Part shown: piece by piece, positions 57,373-64,000 of the stretch
Numbering within the stretch: position 1 is the stretch's first letter
Layout of the letters: each line of letters starts with the position of its first letter
The notes under the pieces: generated by a model
The model's database searches: none
What the model was told of the DNA's origin: nothing
The model's input: the letters and a program-made list of their open reading frames with translations, nothing else
Program-made: the position numbers and the translations under genes
Assembly: GCF_000169455.1 (NCBI RefSeq)
Contig: NZ_AAYC01000011.1
Location: 62,001 to 126,000 of the forward strand
DNA length: 64,000 bases
Direction: 5' to 3'
DNA from: Roseobacter sp. SK209-2-6
GTDB lineage: Bacteria; Pseudomonadota; Alphaproteobacteria; Rhodobacterales; Rhodobacteraceae

Positions 57373-58464
57373 GTGCCACTAGACCGGGAAATCGCAATTG
57401 ATGTGCGAAATGCGGTGAAACGCTATGGCGATTTCACGGCCCTCAAGCAAATCTCGCTTTCCATCATGGATAATGAGTTTTTCACGCTGCTCGGCCCCTC
57501 GGGCTGCGGCAAGACCACTCTGTTGCGGATGATTGCAGGGTTTGAGGATGTGACCCAAGGCGGGATCTATCTTTACGGGGATGAAATCGAGAACCTGCCG
57601 CCCAATCAGCGTCCGGTGAACACGGTGTTTCAGAACTACGCGCTGTTTCCCCATATGACCATTCTCGACAATGTGGCCTTCGGGCTAGAGATGCGCGGCA
57701 GCTCCAAGGCTGACGCGCGCAAACGCGCGGGTGAGATGCTCGAACTGGTGCAACTGTCGCAATTTGCGGCACGCAAGCCATCACAGCTCTCTGGCGGGCA
57801 GCAGCAGCGCGTAGCGCTTGCCCGCGCACTTGCACCGCAGCCAAAGGTTCTCCTGCTGGATGAACCCCTGTCGGCGCTGGATCTGAAGCTGCGCAAGGCG
57901 ATGCAGCTGGAGCTGAAGCATCTGCAGCGCGAAACCGGGATCACCTTTATTTTTGTGACACACGACCAGGAAGAAGCCCTGACGATGTCGGACCGCATCG
58001 CGGTGATGTCTGCCGGTGAGCTGCAGCAGCTGGGGTCTCCGGTCGATATCTATGAGCGCCCGCACAACATGTTCGTTGCGGATTTCATTGGCGAAACCAA
58101 TCTGCTGGAGGTTTCTGTCGACAAGATCGAAGCGGGCAGGGCGATTTGCCATCTGGGTGGCGGGCATGAGCTGACTTGCAATGAAGTCGCGGGTATCGGG
58201 GTTGGCTCAAATGTGCATATGTCGATCCGTCCCGAACGCCTGTTCATGTCCGACCAGCCGGCCGAAGGCGAAAGCCTGCATGGAAGGGTCAAAGAGAACA
58301 TCTTTGTCGGCACTGATATCTCCACCATCGTTGCCCTCGACGAAGGGCCGGATTTCATCGTGCGCACCTCAAATTCCGACCGCGGCAACAAGCGCATCTT
58401 TGAACCGGGCACCGAGATGTTCATCAATATGGAGCTGGGGGCCGCGCGCCTCCTGGTGGACTGA
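57373..58464 (+). CDS. potA: Polyamine ABC transporter ATP-binding protein
   Basis: A 363-residue ATPase. Walker A GPSGCGKTT (about 39-47), Q-loop VFQNYALFPHMT, signature LSGGQQQRVALARAL, Walker B LLLDEPLSALD and switch His in FVTHDQEEAL. A C-terminal TOBE domain (from about 275) marks the PotA/spermidine-putrescine branch. GTG start after AGGGAGG. It powers the two permeases next to it; its stop and the next ATG overlap (ATGA). Confidence 0.92.
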   Translation: MPLDREIAIDVRNAVKRYGDFTALKQISLSIMDNEFFTLLGPSGCGKTTLLRMIAGFEDVTQGGIYLYGDEIENLPPNQRPVNTVFQNYALFPHMTILDNVAFGLEMRGSSKADARKRAGEMLELVQLSQFAARKPSQLSGGQQQRVALARALAPQPKVLLLDEPLSALDLKLRKAMQLELKHLQRETGITFIFVTHDQEEALTMSDRIAVMSAGELQQLGSPVDIYERPHNMFVADFIGETNLLEVSVDKIEAGRAICHLGGGHELTCNEVAGIGVGSNVHMSIRPERLFMSDQPAEGESLHGRVKENIFVGTDISTIVALDEGPDFIVRTSNSDRGNKRIFEPGTEMFINMELGAARLLVD

Positions 58465-59393
58465 TGGCGGCGGGTGCAGCAAGCGGCGGCAGCGCAACCA
58501 CCGACACCTACAAGGAGTCCCGGACCTGGCTGTTGATGCCGGCCTGGCTCACCCTCAGCATTCTGGTTCTGGCACCGGTCAGCATGATGCTGGTCTATTC
58601 CTTCCTGACCAAGGAATTTCGCGGTGGGGTGATCTGGGAGTTTTCCCTCGCAGCCTATGATCAATTCTTCTTTGATCGCGGATTGTTTGGCGATGAAGCG
58701 CCCAAGATCGAATGGACTTACATTTTGATCTTCTGGCGCTCCATCTGGCAGGCCGGAGCGGCGACACTCCTCAGCCTGGCGATTGGCTTTCCAACCGCCT
58801 ATTTCATCGCCACAAGGCCAGAGCATTCTCGCCCGCTTTGGGTTTTCCTGATCACCATTCCCTATTGGGTGAACCTGCTGATCCGGACGGTCTCGATGAA
58901 GTTTCTCCTGCGCGATCAGGGGCCCTTCAATGACCTCTTGATCAGCATCGGTTTGATCGACAGCCCGCTGCATATCGTGAACACCAATTTTGCAGTGCAA
59001 CTGGGGCTGTTCTACTCTTACCTGCCCTTCATGGTGCTGCCGATCTATGCGGCGGTGGAGCGTTACAATTTCTCGCTCAGCGAAGCGGCGGCGGACCTCT
59101 ATGCCAGCAAATGGGTCACGCTACGGCGTATCCTGCTGCCTGCGGTGAAACCCGGTGTGATTGCCGGTTGTATCCTCGTCTTTGTCCCTTCGATGGGGTC
59201 CTTTCTGGCGCCGGATCTCCTGGGGGGTGCCAAGAACTTCATGATTGGCTCCCTCATTGAGGAACAGTTCAAGGGCAATGCGGGCAATTGGCCCTTTGGG
59301 GCCGCCGCTTCGATGATCCTGATGACCATGGTTCTGATCCTCCTGCTCATCTATGCGCGCCAGCAGGCCCGCGCTGAAAAGACGGAGGGCTAA
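58464..59393 (+). CDS. potB: Polyamine ABC transporter permease (PotB type)
   Basis: A 309-residue permease with six membrane segments (first at about 22-45). The EAA-type loop that contacts the ATPase is EAAADLYASKWVTLRRILLP split near residue 205. ALDH and aminotransferase genes on either side point to a polyamine cargo. Short soluble N-terminus (AAGAASGGSATTD). Overlaps potA by one base; potC begins 3 bp after its stop. Confidence 0.92.
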   Translation: MAAGAASGGSATTDTYKESRTWLLMPAWLTLSILVLAPVSMMLVYSFLTKEFRGGVIWEFSLAAYDQFFFDRGLFGDEAPKIEWTYILIFWRSIWQAGAATLLSLAIGFPTAYFIATRPEHSRPLWVFLITIPYWVNLLIRTVSMKFLLRDQGPFNDLLISIGLIDSPLHIVNTNFAVQLGLFYSYLPFMVLPIYAAVERYNFSLSEAAADLYASKWVTLRRILLPAVKPGVIAGCILVFVPSMGSFLAPDLLGGAKNFMIGSLIEEQFKGNAGNWPFGAAASMILMTMVLILLLIYARQQARAEKTEG

Positions 59394-59396
59394 GGG

Positions 59397-60215
59397 ATGG
59401 CTGCTGCAAAATCCACCAGGTTCGACATCAAATCTTATCGCGGTTTCAAGAGCATTACCCTGCTGTGCCTCTTCATACTCTACGCCCCCTTGGTGGTGGT
59501 GACGATCTACAGCTTCAACGCTTCCAATTCGATCACCACCTGGGAGGGGGCCTCGTTCCACTGGTACGCGGATGTCTTTACCGGACCGGAAAGCGAAAAG
59601 TTCAAGTCAGCAGCCTTCAACAGTTTTGTCATCGCCATTGTGGCGGCAACCCTCGCCACCACAATCGCCACGCTGGCCGCCACCGGCATGGTGCGGGGTG
59701 GCAAGTTTCGCCTGCGCGCACTCTCCTTTGGTCTGATCAGCCTGCCGCTGATGGTGCCGGAAATCGTTACCGCTGTGGCCACGCTGATCTTCTTTAATTC
59801 CATCGGCTTTGACCGGGGCACCATGACCATTCTCTTGGCCCATACTGCCTTTTGCATCCCCTTTGCCTACCTGCCGATCTCGGCCCGGATGCAGGGGATC
59901 GAGGACAGCTATGAGCAGGCCGCGATGGATCTCTATGCGACCAAGCGGCAGGCCTTCACCAAGATCCTGCTGCCGCTGATGATGCCCGGCATCATATCCG
60001 GTTTCATCCTCGCCTTTATCGTCAGTCTGGATGATTTCATCATCACCAATTTCGTCAAAGGCGCCGGGGTAGAGACCCTGCCCACCGCAATCTTCGGTTC
60101 GGTCAAGCAAGGCATCAAGCCCAACATCATGGCGATTTCCACCATGCTGCTTGGGGTCTCGGTGCTGATGGTGACGATCAGCTACCTCGTCAGCAAATCC
60201 GACAACACAAAGTGA
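59397..60215 (+). CDS. potC: Polyamine ABC transporter permease (PotC type)
   Basis: A 272-residue partner permease with six helices and the EAA-like loop [20 protein letters not shown] near 170-190. [19 protein letters not shown] is typical of PotC. It forms the channel with the preceding permease. The binding-protein gene starts 19 bp after its stop. Confidence 0.93.
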   Translation: MAAAKSTRFDIKSYRGFKSITLLCLFILYAPLVVVTIYSFNASNSITTWEGASFHWYADVFTGPESEKFKSAAFNSFVIAIVAATLATTIATLAATGMVRGGKFRLRALSFGLISLPLMVPEIVTAVATLIFFNSIGFDRGTMTILLAHTAFCIPFAYLPISARMQGIEDSYEQAAMDLYATKRQAFTKILLPLMMPGIISGFILAFIVSLDDFIITNFVKGAGVETLPTAIFGSVKQGIKPNIMAISTMLLGVSVLMVTISYLVSKSDNTK

Positions 60216-60234
60216 ACAACACAGGGAGAAGACA

Positions 60235-61272
60235 ATGAAAAACCTCATGAAGATCAGCACCGCTGCCCTGGCCCTGAGCCTGGGTGCCACCAGCGCAAGC
60301 GCCGAAGGCAATCTGGTGCTGTACCACTGGTTTGAATACATTCCGCAGGAGCTTTTGGACAAGTTCACCGCCGAGACCGGCATCAACGTCACCATGGACA
60401 CCTATGACTCAAATGAGTCGATGCTGGCCTCGCTGAAGGCAGGCGCCATTGGCACCTATGATCTGGCTGTGCCCGGTGACTACATGGTCAAGATCATGGC
60501 GGGCGAAGGTCTGCTGGACACGATTGCAGACGGCGAGCTGGCCAACAAAGGCAATATTGCCAGAGAATGGGCCGATCCCAGTTTTGACCGAGGTCGTACG
60601 CATTCCATTCCTTATCAGTGGGGCTCAACCTCTTTTGCGGTGAACCGCGACGTTTATCAGGGTGATATCAATACTACCGATATCCTGTTCAACCCACCGG
60701 CAGAGCTGGCCGGCAAGATCAACATGCTGGACAGCCAGGGCGAAGTCATGGCGATGGCCTCGCTGCATCTGGGGATGGAGCAATGTTCAAATGACCGCAC
60801 CCAGCTGAAAGACCTCAACGCGATGCTGACAGCGGCCAAGGCGAATTGGGCTTCGTTCAACTCCGACACCGCAAAAGAAGTGCTGGTGTCCGGCGATGCT
60901 GCCGTTGGCCAGATCTATGATGGCTTCTCTGCCAAGGCGCGTGAAGAAGGCGCCAATGTGGAATATGCCTTCCCGGTGCAGGGCTATGTGGTCTGGATGG
61001 ACAACGTGGTGCTGCTGAAAGATGCGCCCAACCGCGAGAACGCGCTGAAGTTCATGGATTTCCTGCTGGAGCCTGAAAACATTGCCGCCGTGTCCAACTA
61101 TGCTCGCTATGCCTCCGGAGTGAATGGCGTGGCGGATTTTGTCGACCCGGAATTGGCGAAACTGCCCGAAGGCAATCCACCTGTTTCGGCTGGTGCGCCC
61201 GTCTTTATTGAGGTCTGCAACGCTGAAACTCAGGCTGTTTATGACAAGATCTGGACCAATCTGAAGAAGTAA
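60235..61272 (+). CDS. potD: Polyamine ABC transporter periplasmic binding protein
   Basis: A 345-residue binding protein with a Sec signal peptide (about 1-23, cut after ASA). LVLYHWFEYIPQELLDKF and TYDSNESMLASLKAG are PotD/PotF family marks. The conserved Trp and acidic residues that grip the diamine (WFEY, VPGDYM, YQWGST, LLDSQGEV-like LDSQGEV) are seen. Spermidine and putrescine cannot be told apart from sequence by eye. Ends in a strong terminator. Confidence 0.92.
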   Translation: MKNLMKISTAALALSLGATSASAEGNLVLYHWFEYIPQELLDKFTAETGINVTMDTYDSNESMLASLKAGAIGTYDLAVPGDYMVKIMAGEGLLDTIADGELANKGNIAREWADPSFDRGRTHSIPYQWGSTSFAVNRDVYQGDINTTDILFNPPAELAGKINMLDSQGEVMAMASLHLGMEQCSNDRTQLKDLNAMLTAAKANWASFNSDTAKEVLVSGDAAVGQIYDGFSAKAREEGANVEYAFPVQGYVVWMDNVVLLKDAPNRENALKFMDFLLEPENIAAVSNYARYASGVNGVADFVDPELAKLPEGNPPVSAGAPVFIEVCNAETQAVYDKIWTNLKK

Positions 61273-61297
61273 CTCTCCTGAAGACCCCAACTGAAAA

Positions 61298-61328
61298 CGG
61301 CCGCAGAAGTATCTGCGGCCGCTTTTTT
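61298..61328 (+). terminator. Rho-independent terminator of the polyamine operon
   Basis: CGGCCGCAGA, AGTA, TCTGCGGCCG: a perfect 10-bp stem with a 4-base loop, then CTTTTTTT. It starts 25 bp after the potD stop. Confidence 0.9.
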
Positions 61329-61378
61329 TACTTTGGCAGGGAAGGGCAGGGCGATGGCACCGCCCGCCGTCGCGCAGA

Positions 61379-62875
61379 TCACGTCCTATACTTGATCCAG
61401 GTGGTTTTCAGCGCTGTGTATTTGTCAAAGCTGTGCAGCGAGAGATCGCGGCCAAAGCCGGATTGCTTCATACCGCCAAAGGGTGTCTGCGCCGAAAGCG
61501 CATCCATGGTGTTCACCGATACGGTGCCGGCCATCAGGTTCTCTGCCACCCGGTGCGCCCGGCTGAGGTTGTCGGTCCAGACTGAGGCCGCCAGCCCGTA
61601 AATCGAGTCATTGGCCATGCGGACCGCCTCTTCTTCGCTGTCGAAAGGAATGATCGAAACCACGGGCCCAAAGATCTCATCCCGTGCCAGCGGGTCGGAA
61701 TGATCGACATCGCAGAACACTGTGGGCTGCACGAAATACCCTTTGCCCCCCACGGTGACACGATTGCCGCCCTCGGCCAGGGTTGCGGTTTTCCTGCCTG
61801 CTTCGATAAAGCTCATGATGCCGTCCAGCTGACGTTCGCTGACAATGGCCCCCATCTTGGAGGCGGGATCCAGTGGGTCGCCCGGTTGCATCGCCTGGGC
61901 GCGGGCGATTATCTTGTCGGTAAATTCCTGCGCTATGCTGCGTTCCACATAGATGCGGGAATTGGCTGAACAAACCTCACCCTGATTGAAGAAGATGCCA
62001 AAGGCGGCCATATCCGCCGCGGCTTCCAGATCTTCGCAATCGGCAAAGATCAGGTTCGGACTTTTGCCGCCGGTTTCGGGCCAGACCTGTTTCAGGTTGG
62101 ATTGGCCGGCATATTGCATGAACATCTTGCCAATCCCGGTGGAACCAGTGAAGGCGAGGCAATCCACATCCATGTGCAGTCCCAGGGCCTTGCCTGCGGT
62201 TGCCCCATAGCCGGGCACAACGTTGAATACCCCATCGGGCACCCCGGCCTCACTGGCAAGCTCCGCCAGCCGCAGCGCTGACAGCGGCGATTGTTCCGCC
62301 GGTTTCAACACAACGGAATTGCCAGCTGCCAGCGCTGCGGCAGCTTTCCAGGTGGCCATATCAAGCGGGAAATTCCACGGGGTAACGGCCCCCACAACCC
62401 CCAGAGGCACCCGTTTGACCAGGGCCAGATCACCGGGACCCGTCGGCGCAACCTCGTCATAGATTTTGTCGATCGTTTCTGCATACCACTGAAAGAAATG
62501 CGCCGAGCCAGGCGCATCGATGGTCACCGCATCAGAGACCAGCTTCCCCATGTCCAGACTGTCCAAAAGTGCCATCTCTTCCAGATTGGCCCGGATCAGG
62601 TCTGCCAATTTCAGCATCACCGCTTTTCGATCTCCTGGTGCCATGCGTGACCAGCGACCGTCTTCAAACGCCCTGCGCGCCACGGAGACCGCCAGATCGA
62701 CATCGGCTGCATCGCATTCTGCAACGGAGGTCAGAACAGCGCCATTTGCCGGGTTTATACTTTCAAAGACCTTGCCGGATACGGAATTGACAAAGGCCCC
62801 GTCGATAAAAGCCTGATTACGAAGCCGCAACGCTGCAGCGCGCGCCTGCCAATCCTCACGCGTGTATTCAACCAT
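61379..62875 (-). CDS. puuC: Aldehyde dehydrogenase, PuuC-like (gamma-glutamyl-aminobutyraldehyde/aminoaldehyde)
   Basis: A 498-residue NAD(P)-dependent enzyme. Catalytic Cys302 (GEVCSANSR), Glu268 (PETGGKSP), Asn168 (TPWNFP) and the NAD-binding FTGSTGIGK are all present. Best resemblance is to PuuC-type dehydrogenases that oxidise aminoaldehydes made from polyamines. The aminotransferase upstream would make its substrate. It is transcribed toward potD. Start ATG 62875 after AGGAGAG; a TTG five codons earlier is the alternative. Confidence 0.9.
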   Translation of the reverse strand: MVEYTREDWQARAAALRLRNQAFIDGAFVNSVSGKVFESINPANGAVLTSVAECDAADVDLAVSVARRAFEDGRWSRMAPGDRKAVMLKLADLIRANLEEMALLDSLDMGKLVSDAVTIDAPGSAHFFQWYAETIDKIYDEVAPTGPGDLALVKRVPLGVVGAVTPWNFPLDMATWKAAAALAAGNSVVLKPAEQSPLSALRLAELASEAGVPDGVFNVVPGYGATAGKALGLHMDVDCLAFTGSTGIGKMFMQYAGQSNLKQVWPETGGKSPNLIFADCEDLEAAADMAAFGIFFNQGEVCSANSRIYVERSIAQEFTDKIIARAQAMQPGDPLDPASKMGAIVSERQLDGIMSFIEAGRKTATLAEGGNRVTVGGKGYFVQPTVFCDVDHSDPLARDEIFGPVVSIIPFDSEEEAVRMANDSIYGLAASVWTDNLSRAHRVAENLMAGTVSVNTMDALSAQTPFGGMKQSGFGRDLSLHSFDKYTALKTTWIKYRT

Positions 62876-63216
62876 GTTTCTCTCCTGCAAATTCTGGGTC
62901 CCTAGGCAGGCGCCGCGCGGCCCAACAGCGCAAAAAAGAGCTGAACAGGAAACCGCATCCGATGCGGAATGGGGATGTGCCGCAGCGCTCCAAGGGACCG
63001 AAATTGTGTTTCAACCTTCCGAAGAGAGGGTACAAAGCCCATGAGAAAGAGCATATAATCCCAAAGGGGTATCCTTTGGGGGGTATCTTTGGATTTGCAT
63101 TGCTTTGAAGCACACCCATCACGCCCCCAACAGGGATGGAGGCGGGCGCTGAGTAAGGGGACCCTTTTGCTTTGCGGGGCTATGACCTCCTGCGGGTCGG
63201 TAGCCAGAACGTGGGG
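62876..63216. other. Intergenic region upstream of the aldehyde dehydrogenase
   Basis: About 340 bp with no gene. It contains the ATACCCC/palindrome site at 63060-63087, followed toward puuC by TATATG, a possible -10 box (near 63052-63057 on the minus strand). The 3' end of the acyl-CoA synthetase gene borders it. Confidence 0.5.
63060..63087. promoter_or_regulatory. Palindrome and tandem GATACCCC motif upstream of puuC
   Basis: CCCAAAGG, GGTAT, CCTTTGGG (63060-63080) is a perfect 8-bp palindrome. Over it lie two GGGGTATC copies (63066-63073, 63080-63087), which read GATACCCC toward puuC. This matches the orientation of TATACCCCCC upstream of the aminotransferase. Confidence 0.5.
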
Positions 63217-64000
63217 CTATCCAAGTATTTCCATCATTTTGTCTCGCATCACAAACTTCTGAGGCTTTCCGGTAATTGTCATGGGCAATTCGTCAACAAT
63301 CCGGAAATGGCGCGGTATCTTAAAGTGGGCAATCTGTCCGTTTAGCGCGTTGCGAAGCTCCTCTTCGGTCAGATCCATGCCGGGTTTGGCGATTGCCCAG
63401 GCGCAGACCTCCTCACCAAAGGTCTCATCGGGAATACCAAAGACCTGAACATCGCTGACCTTTGGATGTCGCATCAGGTATTCTTCGATCTCACGGGGAT
63501 AGATGTTTTCACCGCCACGGATAATCATGTCCTTCACACGACCCACGATGGAGCAGAAACCTTCTTTGTCGAAAACGGCCAGATCGCCTGTATGCATCCA
63601 GCCATCGACAGTGCTTTCGCCGGTTTTTTTCACGTCTTCCCAATATCCCTTCATGACCGAATAACCCCGGGTGCACAGCTCACCCTGCTGTCCGACAGGC
63701 ACTATTTGGCCGTCCTGATCGATGATCTTGACTTCAAGGTGTGGGTGAACGCGGCCCACCGTTTCGCAGCGTTTGTCAGTAGGATCGTTGACAAAACTCT
63801 GGAAAGAAACAGGTGAGGTCTCGGTCATGCCATAGCAAATTGTGACCTCTTGCATGTTCATATCCGTGTTCACACGCTGCATGACCTCTACGGGGCAGGG
63901 GGCCCCGGCCATAATGCCGGTGCGCATATGAGAGAGATCACGCGGGTTTTTTCCCAGCTGTTCTAGCATCGCAACAAACATGGTTGGCACACCATAGAGG
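63217..64000 (-). CDS. Acyl-CoA synthetase/AMP-binding enzyme (N-terminus outside the window)
   Basis: The frame is open to the window edge; about 261 C-terminal residues are seen. MTETSPVSF and GYSVMKGYW, then [17 protein letters not shown], then [15 protein letters not shown] are the A-motifs of ANL ligases. The C-terminal Lys for the adenylation step lies in [11 protein letters not shown]. It activates a carboxylic acid as acyl-AMP and then acyl-CoA; medium-chain fatty acids or methylmercaptopropionate are possible substrates in this group of bacteria. The beginning of the gene is not in view. Confidence 0.88.
   Translation of the reverse strand, partial: LYGVPTMFVAMLEQLGKNPRDLSHMRTGIMAGAPCPVEVMQRVNTDMNMQEVTICYGMTETSPVSFQSFVNDPTDKRCETVGRVHPHLEVKIIDQDGQIVPVGQQGELCTRGYSVMKGYWEDVKKTGESTVDGWMHTGDLAVFDKEGFCSIVGRVKDMIIRGGENIYPREIEEYLMRHPKVSDVQVFGIPDETFGEEVCAWAIAKPGMDLTEEELRNALNGQIAHFKIPRHFRIVDELPMTITGKPQKFVMRDKMMEILG

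Overview
This window looks like a chromosomal segment of a marine alphaproteobacterium of the Roseobacter group (Rhodobacteraceae, something like Phaeobacter, Leisingera or Ruegeria). That is an inference. It rests on GC-rich coding sequence, frequent GTG/TTG starts, a TRAP transporter, a complete hut pathway with HutF, polyamine catabolism, and many small amino-acid catabolic islands each beside its own regulator. I saw no rRNA, tRNA, CRISPR array or intact insertion sequence.

Layout, left to right. 1-2.8 kb: a truncated DUF4173-type membrane protein, an MltB-like lytic transglycosylase lipoprotein, and an AbrB-antitoxin/Doc-toxin pair. 3.1-7.2 kb: a TRAP transporter (dctM, dctQ, dctP) read leftward, with a divergent GntR/UTRA regulator. 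7.3-9 kb: an IclR regulator, a CBS-domain protein and a small membrane protein. 9.1-16.4 kb: the Na+-translocating NADH:quinone reductase nqrABCDEF, with its FMN transferase apbE and maturation factor nqrM divergent from it. 16.6-22.8 kb: a lone leucine-rich-repeat protein, then an amino-acid island (Lrp regulator, M24 hydrolase, diaminopropionate ammonia-lyase, M20 deacylase) and a LysR regulator. 23.2-27.9 kb: a chemoreceptor and a membrane-bound AraC regulator divergent from a secreted hydrolase. 28-35.5 kb: histidine utilisation, hutF facing hutI-hutH-hutG-hutU-hutC. 35.9-37.8 kb: a small membrane protein overlapping a multi-TM chemoreceptor. 38.4-40.3 kb: three adjacent decayed genes. 40.4-42.9 kb: an HxlR/metallo-beta-lactamase pair and an Xi-class glutathione transferase. 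42.9-52.4 kb: an Lrp-controlled cluster with methionine gamma-lyase, a second gamma-family lyase, an OsmC protein and a complete 2-oxoacid dehydrogenase (E1, E2, lipoyl-E3). 52.9-62.9 kb: a polyamine island (LuxR regulator, class III aminotransferase, trimethylamine-dehydrogenase-like flavoprotein, potABCD-type ABC transporter, aldehyde dehydrogenase). From 63.2 kb: the C-terminal part of an acyl-CoA synthetase.

How it works together. Most of the window imports and dismantles small nitrogen compounds (histidine, methionine, polyamines, probably an N-acylated diamino acid) to central metabolites, and the NQR complex turns the resulting NADH into a sodium gradient. The two most interesting blocks are the methionine cluster and the polyamine island. 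The methionine cluster is an enlarged relative of Pseudomonas putida mdeRAB, with its own complete dehydrogenase that could convert 2-oxobutyrate to propionyl-CoA. In the polyamine island a TMADH-family flavoprotein sits between an aminotransferase and a polyamine transporter, and a tandem ATACCCC motif lies upstream of both catabolic ends.
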